From NCBI RefSeq assembly GCF_013522705.1, contig NZ_JAAMRE010000006.1, forward strand, positions 62,001 to 126,000: DNA of 64,000 nt. The letters run 5' to 3'. Positions within the stretch are counted from its first letter, which is position 1; each line of letters starts with the position of its first letter. Source of the stretch: Pseudomonas lurida (GTDB lineage: Bacteria > Pseudomonadota > Gammaproteobacteria > Pseudomonadales > Pseudomonadaceae). The notes under the pieces were generated by a model. That model was not told the origin of the DNA. It did no database searches and saw nothing but the letters and a program-made list of their open reading frames with translations. Shown here piece by piece: positions 1-8,736 of this stretch. A program made the position numbers and the translations under genes.

Positions 1-1
1 G

Positions 2-124
2 CGCCTGGACGCTGACGGCACGCCGCTGTTGGCGCGCATCACGCGTTTTTCCCGCGACCAGTTGCAGCTGCATCCCGGAAAAGGGCTGTGGGCGCAGATC
101 AAAGCCGTGGCGGTGCTGGCCTAG
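2..124 (+). CDS. modC: Molybdate ABC transporter ATP-binding protein, C-terminal end (partial)
   Basis: Only the last 40 codons lie in the window, reading in frame from base 2 to a TAG at 122-124; the 5' part is outside. The peptide begins [19 protein letters not shown] and ends [12 protein letters not shown]. This looks like the tail of the molybdate-binding (MOP/TOBE) domain that closes ModC proteins, where the phrase 'LWAQIK.VALL' is typical. ModC is the cytoplasmic ATPase of the ModABC molybdate importer. Identity rests on a short fragment, so another TOBE-containing transporter ATPase is possible. Confidence 0.75.
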   Translation, partial: RLDADGTPLLARITRFSRDQLQLHPGKGLWAQIKAVAVLA

Positions 125-202
125 CAAACCTTTTGGCACGTCCGCACACGGCTGCGGTCAATCAGACATACCGGCCTGACTGATTGCCAAGGAACCTGAG
201 CC

Positions 203-1252
203 ATGCCCGACTCCGCGCTGCCCGCCGACCTGCCCCGCGACCTGCATTACGTTGATGACACCCAGCCCGGCATCCGCCGCAAAAAAGTGCGCGGCAAATT
301 CCAGTACTTCAACCCCAAGGGCGAGCGCATCACCGATGCCGACGAGATCAAGCGTCTCAACGCCCTGGCGGTGCCACCGGCCTACACCGATGTATGGATC
401 TGCGCCGATCCGCGCGGTCATCTGCAAGCCACCGGCCGCGATGCCCGCGGACGCAAGCAATACCGCTACCACACGCGCTGGCGCGAAGTGCGCGACAGCG
501 ACAAATATGCGCGTCTGCAGGCCTTCGGCAACGCCTTGCCAAAACTGCGCAAGCAATTGGAAGCGCAACTGGCCGAACCCGGATTCACCCGCGAAAAAGT
601 CCTGGCTACCGTGGTGATGCTGCTGGACGCCACGCTGATCCGCGTCGGCAATACTCAGTACGCGCGCGATAATAAATCCTACGGCCTGACCACGCTGCGC
701 AACCGACATGTGGACGTCAAGGGCAGCGAGATTCAGTTCCAGTTTCGCGGCAAGAGCGGCGTGGAGCATCAGGTGAGCGTCAAGGATCGACGCCTGGCCA
801 GCGTGGTGAAACGCTGCATGGAATTGCCGGGGCAGAATCTGTTCCAGTACCTGGACGAGGACGGTGAGCGCCACACGGTCAGTTCTCATGATGTGAATGC
901 CTACCTGCACAGCCTCACGGGTGAGGATTTTACTGCCAAGGATTATCGCACGTGGGCTGGCACCGCCATGGCGCTGGCAGTGCTGCGCGAATTGCAGTGG
1001 CAGCCCGAATCCGATGCCAAGCGGCATGTCGTGTCGATGGTCAAGGATGTCGCCAAGCAGTTGGGTAATACCCCGGCGGTGTGCCGCAAGTGCTACATCC
1101 ACCCGGCCGTACTTGAGCATTTCAGCCTGGGGGAATTGTCGAAGCTGCCCAAGCCGCGGGTGCGCAAGGGCCTGAAAGCCGAAGAAGTCGCTCTGGCGAT
1201 GTTCCTCGAACGCCTGGCCGCTGACTTGCCGCAGAACGCCAAGGCGGGTTAG
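203..1252 (+). CDS. DNA topoisomerase IB (poxvirus-like)
   Basis: A 349-residue type IB topoisomerase, which relaxes supercoils by nicking one strand through a 3'-phosphotyrosine link without needing ATP. An N-terminal beta-rich DNA-clamp domain (about residues 1-90) precedes the catalytic domain. By comparison with vaccinia topoisomerase the active-site set is visible: Arg147 (LIRVGN), Lys184 (RGKSG), Arg249 (DYRTW) and the nucleophile Tyr298 (RKCYIHP). The position equivalent to vaccinia His265 is Asn289 (LGNTP), as I recall for other bacterial members. The ATG is preceded by AAGGAACCTGAGCC, a good ribosome site. It stands alone, 78 bp after modC, with a plus-strand ABC-F gene downstream. 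The length is normal for the bacterial family. Confidence 0.93.
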   Translation: MPDSALPADLPRDLHYVDDTQPGIRRKKVRGKFQYFNPKGERITDADEIKRLNALAVPPAYTDVWICADPRGHLQATGRDARGRKQYRYHTRWREVRDSDKYARLQAFGNALPKLRKQLEAQLAEPGFTREKVLATVVMLLDATLIRVGNTQYARDNKSYGLTTLRNRHVDVKGSEIQFQFRGKSGVEHQVSVKDRRLASVVKRCMELPGQNLFQYLDEDGERHTVSSHDVNAYLHSLTGEDFTAKDYRTWAGTAMALAVLRELQWQPESDAKRHVVSMVKDVAKQLGNTPAVCRKCYIHPAVLEHFSLGELSKLPKPRVRKGLKAEEVALAMFLERLAADLPQNAKAG

Positions 1253-1375
1253 GCTCTGTCTCCCTTCTGACCCTCGGGACGACCGCCGACGTGAGCCACT
1301 AAGCCTTCCAAAATGTATCCGCAACCAGCGCCTGGCGCGCTTGTTGGCCTGTTCGACATTTTTATGGAGGTGCTG

Positions 1376-2998
1376 ATGACTCACGTCACACGGCTGCCCG
1401 CATTGATCTCCCTGCAACACGTAACCTTCCAGTTCGCCAATGGCGAAACCCTGCTGGACGACCTGAACCTGTCCATCGATCACACGCCCACCGGCATTGT
1501 GGGCCGCAACGGCAGCGGCAAAAGCCTCCTCGCCCAACTGATCGCCGGAGTGCTCGCGCCGTCATCCGGCGCCATCACACGATCGGCCAGCGTGGCCTTC
1601 GTTCCGCAAAACGTGGTGGTTACGCCCGGCGCCAGCGTCGCCGATCTCACCGGCAGCGCCCCGGCCCTGGAAGCATTGCAACGCATGGCCGCAGGCGCGG
1701 CGCGTGTCGACGACCTTGAGCTGATCGACGACCGCTGGGATCTTGCCGAGCGCCTGCGTACGGCGCTGGATGAGGCGGGCCTGGCATCACTGACGCTCGA
1801 ATCGCCGGCCGATCAACTCAGTGGCGGCCAACTGGCGCGGGTGGCGTTGATCAGCGCGTTCCTGACCACGCCCGAGTTGCTGGTGCTCGACGAACCCACC
1901 AACCACCTCGACAGCAGCGGGCGCGCCTGGCTGCTCCAGGCCCTGGGCCAGTGGCGCGGCGGCTTGGTGGTCGTCAGTCATGACCGGGCGCTGCTCAATA
2001 CCCTGGCACGAATCATCGAACTGTCCCCTCTGGGCCCCAAGGTCTACGGTGGTAACTACGAAGCCTATCGACGACAGCGCGACATCGAGCAGCACGCTGC
2101 GATTGCCGCTTTGGACCATTCGCGCCTGGAGCGCACGCGCGAGCGCCGTCGCCTGCAAAAGGACCACGACACGCTGCAACGCAAGGCTGCCCGTGCCCAC
2201 AAACACGCGCAAAGCGCCAATGTGGACCGGTTTACCCAGGCCCGCTGGAAAAGCACAGCCCGTGAAGTGGTCAGCAGCGTGCGCAGCGATCAACATGCGC
2301 GTAAACAGCAACTGGACCATCAGGTGCGCCAGGCCCATGAGGGCGTGGCGCAACAGCCCCCGACCTTACTGGCCTTGCCGGATTCGGCGGTGCCCAAGGG
2401 GCGCCTGGTGCTGAAGCTGGTCGATGTGTGCTTACCGTGGCTGGATACCCCGGCGCTGACCCTCAGCTTGATGGGCCCGGCGCGGGTGGCCGTGCAAGGG
2501 CCTAACGGTTGCGGTAAATCCACCTTGCTCAAAGTGCTGGCGGGCCAGTGGCAACCGGTCAGCGGAGAGTGTCGCGTGCCGCTGCCTGCGGCCTGCATCG
2601 ACCAGCACCTGGGCTTTCTGGACGAACAACGCTCGGTAATCGAGCACCTCAACCTGCTCGACACGCCACTGGTCGAAGGCGAACTGCGCACGCGCCTGGC
2701 CTTGCTGCAGTTGGACGCGGTGCGCGTGACCCAACCGGTCGCACAGCTCAGCGGTGGTGAGCGTTTGAAGGCCGCGATGGCGATTGCCTTGTGGGGTGAC
2801 GTCCCGGCGCAATTGCTGTTGCTGGACGAGCCTACCAACCACCTGGACCTGGCGTCGGTCATTGCCTTCGAGCAGGCGTTGCAGGGGTTTGCCGGAGCGA
2901 TGGTGGTGGTGTCCCATGATCAGGCGTTTATCCAGGCTATCGGCCCCACCCATCATCTGAGTTGGACGCCTTCGGGCTGGCGCCTGCAAACTGCCTGA
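1376..2998 (+). CDS. ABC-F family ATPase (duplicated ATP-binding cassette)
   Basis: About 540 residues with two ABC ATPase domains and no membrane segment, the plan of ABC-F proteins that act on the ribosome (translation factors or antibiotic target protection). Domain 1 has Walker A GRNGSGKS at residues 43-50, signature LSGGQ near 147 and Walker B LLVLDEPTNHLD near 167. Domain 2 has Walker A GPNGCGKST near 374, LSGGE near 458 and LLLLDEPTNHLD near 480. Between them is a basic linker of about 90 residues rich in Arg, Lys and Gln, the region that in this family reaches the ribosomal peptidyl-transferase centre. I start at the ATG with GGAGG seven bases upstream; an upstream in-frame ATG at 1313 lacks such a site. 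The individual substrate is not predictable. Confidence 0.88.
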   Translation: MTHVTRLPALISLQHVTFQFANGETLLDDLNLSIDHTPTGIVGRNGSGKSLLAQLIAGVLAPSSGAITRSASVAFVPQNVVVTPGASVADLTGSAPALEALQRMAAGAARVDDLELIDDRWDLAERLRTALDEAGLASLTLESPADQLSGGQLARVALISAFLTTPELLVLDEPTNHLDSSGRAWLLQALGQWRGGLVVVSHDRALLNTLARIIELSPLGPKVYGGNYEAYRRQRDIEQHAAIAALDHSRLERTRERRRLQKDHDTLQRKAARAHKHAQSANVDRFTQARWKSTAREVVSSVRSDQHARKQQLDHQVRQAHEGVAQQPPTLLALPDSAVPKGRLVLKLVDVCLPWLDTPALTLSLMGPARVAVQGPNGCGKSTLLKVLAGQWQPVSGECRVPLPAACIDQHLGFLDEQRSVIEHLNLLDTPLVEGELRTRLALLQLDAVRVTQPVAQLSGGERLKAAMAIALWGDVPAQLLLLDEPTNHLDLASVIAFEQALQGFAGAMVVVSHDQAFIQAIGPTHHLSWTPSGWRLQTA

Positions 2999-3064
2999 CG
3001 TCATTGCGCGCGGGCGCAAAGCGCCCTACCGTAGTGGCCGGATAATCTCACCGAGGCCCCGCCC

Positions 3065-3769
3065 ATGCTGCCGCTGCCCCGCAAGCCTTACGCCAATGCC
3101 GCTTTGGCCCAACGACGCCGATGGCGCGGGCGCGTCGGCATGACGCTGGTGGCCAGCCTTTCGGTGCTGGCGGGGATGACCGATGCCATAGGCTTTATGG
3201 CCAGCGGCGATTTTGTTTCGTTCATGAGCGGCAATACCACGCGCCTGGCAGTGGCCATCGGCGCGGGCGACCACAGCCTGACCGGGCGTCTGCTGTTGCT
3301 GGTTGCCACGTTCATTCTGGGGAACGCGCTGGGCATTGTGGTCAGCCGACTGAGCCGGCGCCACGCCCTGCCCCTCCTGCTGTATATCGCCGCGCTGTTG
3401 TGCTGCGGCGCGTTCTGGCCCTTCGAGGACCTGTTACCCGCGCTGTTGGCGGCAATCGTGGCCATGGGCATGCTCAATGCGGCGGTCGAAGAAGTGAACG
3501 GCTTGCCGGTGGGCTTGACCTACGTGACCGGTGCGCTGTCGCGGTTCGGTCGCGGCCTGGGCCGCTGGTTACTGGGCGAGCGCCGCGACGGCTGGCGCGT
3601 GCAACTGGTGCCGTGGGCCGGCATGTTTGTCGGTGCGGTGATCGGGGCGGTACTGGAGCACCATATGGGGTTGCGCGCGCTGTGGGTCAGCGGCGCCCTG
3701 GCGGCCGTGTTGGGTTTGGTGTCGCTGAAGATTCCACGGCGTTGGCACTTGGGCTACATGCCGCGTTGA
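3065..3769 (+). CDS. DUF1275 (YoaK-like) inner membrane protein
   Basis: A 234-residue membrane protein with about six hydrophobic segments. The motif GMTDAIGFMASGDFVSFMSG near residues 37-56 is the hallmark of the DUF1275/YoaK family, whose function is not established. A basic N-terminus (KPYANAALAQRRRWRGR) suggests a cytoplasmic start. It follows the ABC-F gene by 66 bp in the same direction; that gap holds a short GGGCGC-AAA-GCGCCC hairpin, so cotranscription is uncertain. The C-terminus is short and basic (IPRRWHLGYMPR). Family assignment is firm; I cannot give a function. Confidence 0.85.
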   Translation: MLPLPRKPYANAALAQRRRWRGRVGMTLVASLSVLAGMTDAIGFMASGDFVSFMSGNTTRLAVAIGAGDHSLTGRLLLLVATFILGNALGIVVSRLSRRHALPLLLYIAALLCCGAFWPFEDLLPALLAAIVAMGMLNAAVEEVNGLPVGLTYVTGALSRFGRGLGRWLLGERRDGWRVQLVPWAGMFVGAVIGAVLEHHMGLRALWVSGALAAVLGLVSLKIPRRWHLGYMPR

Positions 3770-3861
3770 ACAGAAAAGGATGCTCGCCCGGCGTGTCGAC
3801 CTCGACGTCCGTGTACTGGTAAAGAGCCATCACCCCGGACGAGCGAGGTGAATCATAAGGC

Positions 3862-3890
3862 AATGCCCGAGCGCTGTCCCGCCGGGCATT
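3862..3890. repeat. Inverted repeat in the convergent gap (AATGCCCG...CGGGCATT)
   Basis: A perfect 8-bp inverted repeat with a 13-base loop lies between the 3' ends of the DUF1275 gene (plus) and the lipoprotein gene (minus). It is placed where a bidirectional terminator would be expected, but neither side carries a clear run of T, so terminator function is only possible. Confidence 0.45.
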
Positions 3891-3914
3891 TCCGAAGATC
3901 GCTAAGGCAAGGGA

Positions 3915-4268
3915 TTACAGACAGGTCGCCAGCGCAGCCAGACGACGCTTGGCCAGCATGTTGTCTTCGGCGGCGTAGTACTTGATGCTGGAACCGGCGC
4001 CCGCACTCTGGATGTCGACGAAGTAATCGCCCGCCGTGGTGTACACGGTGAAGCCACCCGACCCGGTCGGTTCCTTGAAGCCGCCGGCGTCGACACCGAA
4101 CACGCTTTCATCCTGCCAGCCGAACTGCACGCATTCAGCCACCACCAGCGTGGCTTTGTCAGACGCCAGGGTCTTGTAAGGCGTGCCGGCGCGCGCCTCT
4201 TTCATCTTCGAGCCCGCGCAGCCGGCCAGTACCGCCAGCGCCAATGCGCCAATCACCACGTTCCGCAT
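3915..4268 (-). CDS. Small lipoprotein, unknown function
   Basis: A 117-residue protein beginning MRNVVIGALALAVLAGCAGS, a signal peptide with lipobox LAGC, so it is probably lipidated at Cys16 and anchored in an envelope membrane. The mature part is small, with Gly/Tyr-rich stretches (GSGGFTVYTTAGDYFVDIQS) and a C-terminal Cys two residues from the end. The start was chosen because AAGGAAG lies seven to eight bases upstream and the signal peptide begins exactly there; the longer reading to 4385 adds a sequence without signal character. It stands alone, convergent with the DUF1275 gene. I do not recognise the family. Confidence 0.8.
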   Translation of the reverse strand: MRNVVIGALALAVLAGCAGSKMKEARAGTPYKTLASDKATLVVAECVQFGWQDESVFGVDAGGFKEPTGSGGFTVYTTAGDYFVDIQSAGAGSSIKYYAAEDNMLAKRRLAALATCL

Positions 4269-4405
4269 GCCATCACTTCCTTGAAAAAAACGCGACTCTA
4301 CCATTGCCGCGCACCTGCCTGACGCTTGCATGAACTTTGTTTCACGGTAAAACCTGCTTTCGCCGCCTACACTGGCCGTGCTCATTTTTTTGAAGTCTTC
4401 CTTCC

Positions 4406-4430
4406 GCCCGCCCTCCCGCGGGCTTTTTTT
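4406..4430 (+). terminator. Intrinsic terminator on the plus strand with no plus-strand gene before it
   Basis: GCCCGC - CCTCCC - GCGGGC followed by seven T. It reads out on the plus strand, yet both flanking genes (lipoprotein start at 4268, azlD end at 4441) are on the minus strand. It therefore either ends a short unannotated plus-strand transcript from the 4270-4400 region or blocks antisense transcription into azlD. Confidence 0.7.
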
Positions 4431-4440
4431 CGACTGCGTT

Positions 4441-4752
4441 TCAGAGCCACCAGCGAAACAGATAGAACACCGCCATGCTCAGCAGCACTGTGATCAACAC
4501 GTTGCGCGTCCAGAACATCAACCCCACCGCGCAGAGGCCGGCGAGCAGATACGGGTTGGTCGGGCTGAGGTTGAGCTGATGGTCGGTCAGGAAAATAATC
4601 GGTCCGCAGATCGCCGTGAGCATGCCGGGCACCGCAAATCCCAGGAACTCCCGCGCGCCACGGTTAAGGCGTACCGGCAGGCGCGGTTCGATAAACAGGT
4701 TGCGGTTGAAGAACACCGCCAGGCCCATGGTCACAATCATCAGGTAAATCAT
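4441..4752 (-). CDS. azlD: AzlD-family branched-chain amino acid exporter, small subunit
   Basis: A 103-residue, very hydrophobic protein with about four membrane segments, ending FYLFRWWL. It matches the AzlD family, the small partner of AzlC in branched-chain amino acid export (also called YgaH in the YgaZH L-valine exporter). The motif LTAICGPIIF and its length are typical. The start ATG overlaps the azlC stop by four bases (ATGA), so the two are translationally coupled. In-frame reading continues upstream to 4881 but only within azlC. Confidence 0.85.
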   Translation of the reverse strand: MIYLMIVTMGLAVFFNRNLFIEPRLPVRLNRGAREFLGFAVPGMLTAICGPIIFLTDHQLNLSPTNPYLLAGLCAVGLMFWTRNVLITVLLSMAVFYLFRWWL

Positions 4753-5444
4753 GGTTGCCCGACTCCCAATCGCTTGCAGATAAACCCAGCGCTCATGCCC
4801 AGCAGGCCCGACACCACCACCGCCGATTCCCAGTGTAGAAAACTCAGCCACACCGAACACAGCAATGCTACCGCCACGCACACCACCGTCGGTACGTCGC
4901 GCACCACCGGGGTAATCAACGCGATGAAGGTGGCAGCGATCGAAAATTCCAGCCCCAGTTGATCAAGCCCCGGAATGCTTTTGCCGAGCACAATGCCGGC
5001 CAGGGTGAACAGGTTCCAGATGATGTAAAAGCTCAGCCCCACGCCGAGGGCGTACCAGCGATTGAACGTCTGGCGGTCGTAGTGGCTGACCAGCGCGAAA
5101 AATTCATCGGTGAGCAAAAAACCCAGGCTCAAACGCCAGCGGGTATTCAACGGTGAAAGCACCGGCCGCAGGTGCATGCCGTAGAGCAAATGTTGCGAAG
5201 TCAACAGCAAGGTAGTGAGCACAATCGATATCAGGCTGGCGCCACTTTTGACCATCCCGATAGCCACCAGCTGCGCGGCACCGGCGAACACAATGGCCGA
5301 CAGGCCCTGGGCTTGCAGTGGGGTCAATTGCGCGTCGATGGCCATGGAGCCGGCGAGCAGCCCCCAGGGAGCGCAGGCCAGGGATAACGGCAGAACGGCG
5401 ATCGCACCGCGGGCAAAGGCGTGATAAGGCAAGGCGGCAGGCAT
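4749..5444 (-). CDS. azlC: AzlC-family branched-chain amino acid exporter, large subunit
   Basis: A 231-residue membrane protein with several hydrophobic segments and the AzlC hallmarks: PLSLACAPWGLLAG near residue 18, then IVFAGAAQLVAIGMV and LLLTSQHLLYGMHLRP. With AzlD it forms an inner-membrane exporter for leucine, isoleucine, valine or their analogues. First gene of a two-gene minus-strand unit with azlD (ATGA overlap). No regulator of the Lrp type sits beside it. Substrate is inferred from family only. Confidence 0.88.
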   Translation of the reverse strand: MPAALPYHAFARGAIAVLPLSLACAPWGLLAGSMAIDAQLTPLQAQGLSAIVFAGAAQLVAIGMVKSGASLISIVLTTLLLTSQHLLYGMHLRPVLSPLNTRWRLSLGFLLTDEFFALVSHYDRQTFNRWYALGVGLSFYIIWNLFTLAGIVLGKSIPGLDQLGLEFSIAATFIALITPVVRDVPTVVCVAVALLCSVWLSFLHWESAVVVSGLLGMSAGFICKRLGVGQP

Positions 5445-5515
5445 GGAAACGGCTCATCGACAGACAGTCGCCAAGCATGCCTGAACGAGTTGAAGCGTGT
5501 CTTGAACGATCTTGC

Positions 5516-5731
5516 TCAGGCGAGCCTGACCGAAACCTGCTCCACCGAGTCGCGCGCTTCGCGCAATTCGTAGGCGTCCTGGTTGAGGCGATGAATGGTG
5601 TTGAGCAAACGCTGACGCAGCACCTCGTCGCCGAGTTTTTCAACGGCGCGCATCAGATCAAACGCTGCGGTTTCGTTATTTTCCGCGACGGAATCCAGGG
5701 TCTTGCGCAGGTTGCGGGTTGCTCGGGTCAC
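5516..5731 (-). CDS. Small helical protein, unknown function
   Basis: A 71-residue charged protein (VTRATRNLRKTLDSVAENNE..., ending REARDSVEQVSVRLA) that looks entirely alpha-helical, possibly a coiled coil, with no signal or membrane segment. I chose the GTG at 5731 because GAAGGAAGA lies seven bases before it, a strong ribosome site; an ATG at 5779 extends the frame by 16 residues but has no such site. It lies upstream of azlC with a gap of about 70 bp and diverges from arsR. I do not recognise a family. Confidence 0.65.
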   Translation of the reverse strand: MTRATRNLRKTLDSVAENNETAAFDLMRAVEKLGDEVLRQRLLNTIHRLNQDAYELREARDSVEQVSVRLA

Positions 5732-5848
5732 GCGGGGTCTTCCTTCATCAGCAATGGGCAGGCACTTTAGGACATTCATGTTTCATTTTAATTTCAGACA
5801 CTTGTGGCGGATTTCCAGGTCTTTGATCCAGGTCAATCAATACAAATT

Positions 5849-5878
5849 TTGACAGAAATATATGGAAATACGTATATT
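5849..5878 (+). promoter_or_regulatory. Sigma-70 promoter of the ars operon with overlapping dyad
   Basis: A consensus -35 (TTGACA, 5849-5854), an 18-base spacer and -10 (TATATT, 5873-5878), about 28 bp before the arsR start. The spacer and -10 contain an AT-rich imperfect dyad (ATATATGG ... CGTATAT), the kind of site ArsR repressors bind to block RNA polymerase until arsenite is present. Operator identity is inferred. Confidence 0.75.
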
Positions 5879-5906
5879 CGCATAACCCTATACAGGAGAC
5901 GGAACC

Positions 5907-6263
5907 ATGTCCGACCTCTTTTCGCCGCCAGCGCTGTTCAAATGCCTGGCCGACCCTACCCGTGTACGCCTGACGCTGTTGATCCTGCGCGAAGGCGAAC
6001 TTTGCGTGTGCGAACTGATCCATGCTCTGGGCGACAGCCAGCCGAAAATCTCCCGCCACCTCGCACAACTGCGCAGTTGCGGCGTATTGGTGGATCGTCG
6101 TCAGGGTCAATGGATCTATTACCGCATCAACCCGGCATTGCCCGATTGGGCACATCAGGTACTGGACATCACTTTGCAAGCCAACCAGCCATGGTTGCAC
6201 AGCGACGCGCTGCGTCTGGGTGCAATGGGCGACAGACCACAACGGGCCAGCACCTGCTGCTGA
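5907..6263 (+). CDS. arsR: ArsR-family arsenite-responsive repressor
   Basis: A 118-residue winged-helix repressor. The metal-sensing site ELCVCEL places Cys33 and Cys35 in the recognition region, as in arsenite-responsive ArsR proteins, and the helix-turn-helix follows ([23 protein letters not shown]). Binding of As(III) or Sb(III) to the cysteines releases the operator. The C-terminus carries an additional CC pair. SD sequence AGGAGACGGAACC precedes the ATG. It is the first gene of arsR-arsB-arsC and has a strong promoter with an overlapping dyad upstream, so autorepression is likely. Confidence 0.93.
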   Translation: MSDLFSPPALFKCLADPTRVRLTLLILREGELCVCELIHALGDSQPKISRHLAQLRSCGVLVDRRQGQWIYYRINPALPDWAHQVLDITLQANQPWLHSDALRLGAMGDRPQRASTCC

Positions 6264-6282
6264 GCCATCGGAGCGTTTATTC

Positions 6283-7566
6283 ATGCTTGTCGCAATTGCC
6301 ATTTTTCTGGTCACGATTGTTTTGGTTATCTGGCAGCCCAAGGGCCTGGGCGTCGGCTGGAGCGCCAGCCTCGGTGCGATCCTGGCGCTGGCCTGCGGCG
6401 TCATCAGCCTGGCGGATATTCCGGTGGTGTGGCACATCATCTGGAATGCGACCGGCACGTTTGTCGCCTTGATCATCATCAGCCTGCTGCTCGATGAGGC
6501 CGGTTTCTTCGCCTGGGCCGCCCTGCATGTGGCGCGCTGGGGGCGTGGCCGCGGACGGCGGCTGTTTGCCTATATGGTGCTGCTCGGCGCGCTGGTGTCG
6601 GCGCTGTTTGCCAATGACGGCGCGGCGCTGATCCTGACGCCCATCGTGATGTCGATGTTGCTGGCGCTGCGCTTTTCGCCGGCGGCCACCCTGGCGTTCG
6701 TGATGGGCGCGGGTTTTATTGCCGACACGGCGAGCCTGCCGCTGGTGGTCTCGAACCTGGTGAATATCGTCTCGGCCGACTATTTCAAGATCGGCTTCAA
6801 CCAATACGCAGCGGTGATGGTGCCGGTCAACCTGGTCAGTGTGGCAGCCACCCTGGCGGTGCTGCTGTGGTTTTTCCGCCGCGATATCCCAAAGGCCTAC
6901 GACCCGGCCGACCTGGATGAACCCGCCAGTGCGATCCACGACCGCGCCACGTTCCGCGCCGGCTGGTGGGTACTGGGAATTCTGCTGATCGGCTGCTTCG
7001 CCCTGGAACCGCTGGGCATTCCCATCAGTGCAATTTCCGCCGTGTGCGCCGTGCTCCTGCTGGTGATCGCCGCCAAGGGCCATAAAATTTCCACGCGCAA
7101 AGTACTCAAAGAAGCGCCCTGGCAGATCGTGATCTTTTCCTTGGGCATGTACCTGGTGGTGTACGGCCTGCGTAACGCGGGCCTCACCACCTACCTGGCG
7201 ACCTGGCTCGATACCTTCGCCACCTACGGTATCTGGGGCGCGAGCATGGGCACCGGGCTGCTGACCGCGCTGCTGTCGTCGGTGATGAATAACCTGCCGA
7301 CAGTACTGATCGGCGCGCTGTCCATCGAATCGAGCCATGCGGTGGGCGTGGTCAAGGACGCCATGGTCTATGCCAATGTGATCGGCAGTGACCTGGGCCC
7401 TAAAATTACGCCTATCGGCAGCCTCGCCACGTTGTTGTGGCTGCATATCCTGGCGCGCAAAGGCATCACCATCACCTGGGGTTATTACTTCAAGGTCGGC
7501 ATCGTGCTGACCCTGCCGGTGCTGTTGATCACCCTCGCCGCCCTCGCCCTGCGCCTGAGTGTCTGA
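6283..7566 (+). CDS. arsB: Arsenite efflux permease ArsB
   Basis: A 427-residue membrane protein with about twelve hydrophobic segments, matching ArsB, the inner-membrane exporter that expels arsenite and antimonite using the proton gradient. Family motifs include [33 protein letters not shown] and [13 protein letters not shown]. The start ATG at 6283 lies 20 bp after the arsR stop and has CGGAG upstream; the open frame back to 6022 only overlaps arsR. No arsA ATPase gene is present, so transport should be driven by ArsB alone. Confidence 0.94.
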   Translation: MLVAIAIFLVTIVLVIWQPKGLGVGWSASLGAILALACGVISLADIPVVWHIIWNATGTFVALIIISLLLDEAGFFAWAALHVARWGRGRGRRLFAYMVLLGALVSALFANDGAALILTPIVMSMLLALRFSPAATLAFVMGAGFIADTASLPLVVSNLVNIVSADYFKIGFNQYAAVMVPVNLVSVAATLAVLLWFFRRDIPKAYDPADLDEPASAIHDRATFRAGWWVLGILLIGCFALEPLGIPISAISAVCAVLLLVIAAKGHKISTRKVLKEAPWQIVIFSLGMYLVVYGLRNAGLTTYLATWLDTFATYGIWGASMGTGLLTALLSSVMNNLPTVLIGALSIESSHAVGVVKDAMVYANVIGSDLGPKITPIGSLATLLWLHILARKGITITWGYYFKVGIVLTLPVLLITLAALALRLSV

Positions 7567-7578
7567 AGGAAGCATTTG

Positions 7579-8049
7579 ATGAAAGTCCTGTTCATGTGTA
7601 CCGCCAACAGCTGTCGCAGCATCCTGTCCGAAGCGGTGTTCAACCACCTGGCGCCGCAAGGCTTCGAAGCGGTCAGCTCCGGCAGCTTTCCCAAGGGCCA
7701 GGTGCTGCCCCGCAGCCTCAGTACCCTGCAGGCCGCCGGAATCAGCACCGAGGGGTCGTACAGCAAAGGTAACGACGCCTTCGAAGGGAGCCCGCCGGAC
7801 CTGGTGATCACCGTGTGCGACAAGGCGGCCGGTGAAGCCTGCCCGGTGTACTTCGGCCCGGCGATGAAAGCGCATTGGGGCCTGGAGGATCCGTCCGACG
7901 TCGAAGGTGACGACGCGCGCCTCGACGCCGCCTTCAACGCCACCCTGGAAACCATCGAAAGTCGCTGCCGGGCGTTTTTTGCATTGCCGTTCGAACGCCT
8001 GTGCCCGGCTGAGTTAAAGGTTGAACTGGAACGCATCGGGCAGTTATAA
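7579..8049 (+). CDS. arsC: Arsenate reductase ArsC, low-molecular-weight phosphatase type
   Basis: A 156-residue cytoplasmic enzyme reducing arsenate to arsenite for export by ArsB. It has the phosphatase-like loop CTANSCR (Cys7 to Arg13) at the N-terminus and a Cys80/Cys88 pair, matching the three-cysteine relay of the thioredoxin-coupled ArsC class (as in Staphylococcus aureus), with EDPSD as the likely catalytic Asp loop. The gene starts 12 bp after arsB with AAGGAAGCATTTG before ATG; a TTG directly upstream is less likely. No arsH follows. Confidence 0.93.
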   Translation: MKVLFMCTANSCRSILSEAVFNHLAPQGFEAVSSGSFPKGQVLPRSLSTLQAAGISTEGSYSKGNDAFEGSPPDLVITVCDKAAGEACPVYFGPAMKAHWGLEDPSDVEGDDARLDAAFNATLETIESRCRAFFALPFERLCPAELKVELERIGQL

Positions 8050-8124
8050 ACGCGTGGCACATCGGTCGGTCCGGGCTTTTCGCTCCGCGCCCGACCTGAC
8101 AGACATGGAAGAGGCTGGGCACGC

Positions 8125-8736
8125 ATGTTGACGATTTTTTTCTCCGCGCTGGTATTTGGTTTTGTGTTCTGCCTGTCTCCTGGCGCCGTGCTGGCCGAGA
8201 CCCTGCGCCGAGGTTTGCTGCACGGCTTCAGGCCGGCGCTGCTGGTGCAGGTAGGTTCACTGGTGGGCGATGCGGTATGGGCAGTCATTGGCCTCACCGG
8301 CATCGCCCTGCTGATGCAGCACGATGCCGTGCGCGTGCCATTGACGGCGGTCTGCGCGCTGTACCTGGCCTGGCTCGGTGCGCGCAGCCTGCTGGATGCC
8401 TGGCGCTTGCCGGCAGCAGACAATGCCCCTGCCGGCTCCGGGCAGAATGCGCTGGCGGTGGGCGCGGCAATCTCGTTGGCCAACCCGAAAAACATTGTGT
8501 ACTGGGGTGCGCTGGGCAGCGCCTTGTCGGGCATCGTCGGCGCCACGCCGAGCCATGGCCAGACGCTGATGTTTTTTGCCGGTTTCATGCTCGCCTCGGT
8601 GCTGTCGTGTTTCCTCACCGCCGCGTTGGTCAATCTGCTGCGCCAGAATGCTTCACCGGTCTGGCAGCGCGTCAGTTACGCTGCCTGCGGCCTGGTACTG
8701 ATCTATCTGGCGATACTCGCCGCCCGGGGCCTATGA
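8125..8736 (+). CDS. LysE-family amino acid exporter
   Basis: A 203-residue inner-membrane protein with about six hydrophobic segments. It has the LysE/RhtB features: N-terminal FGFVFCLSPGAVLAET and the central SLANPKNIVYWGALGS. Such proteins export amino acids or related metabolites. It lies 75 bp after arsC on the same strand with AAGAGGCTGGGCACGC before the ATG, so it may be read through from the ars operon, although nothing ties it to arsenic chemically. Its last 34 bp overlap the end of the opposite-strand gene. Confidence 0.87.
   Translation: MLTIFFSALVFGFVFCLSPGAVLAETLRRGLLHGFRPALLVQVGSLVGDAVWAVIGLTGIALLMQHDAVRVPLTAVCALYLAWLGARSLLDAWRLPAADNAPAGSGQNALAVGAAISLANPKNIVYWGALGSALSGIVGATPSHGQTLMFFAGFMLASVLSCFLTAALVNLLRQNASPVWQRVSYAACGLVLIYLAILAARGL

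Noticed and set aside
158..1537. 459-codon minus-strand frame opposite the topoisomerase gene
   Set aside because: The plus-strand topoisomerase has all active-site residues; the antisense reading has none of any family.
8125..8736. LysE gene as part of arsenic resistance
   Set aside because: It follows arsC closely, but sequence motifs are those of amino acid exporters and nothing links it to arsenic, so it was not called an ars gene.
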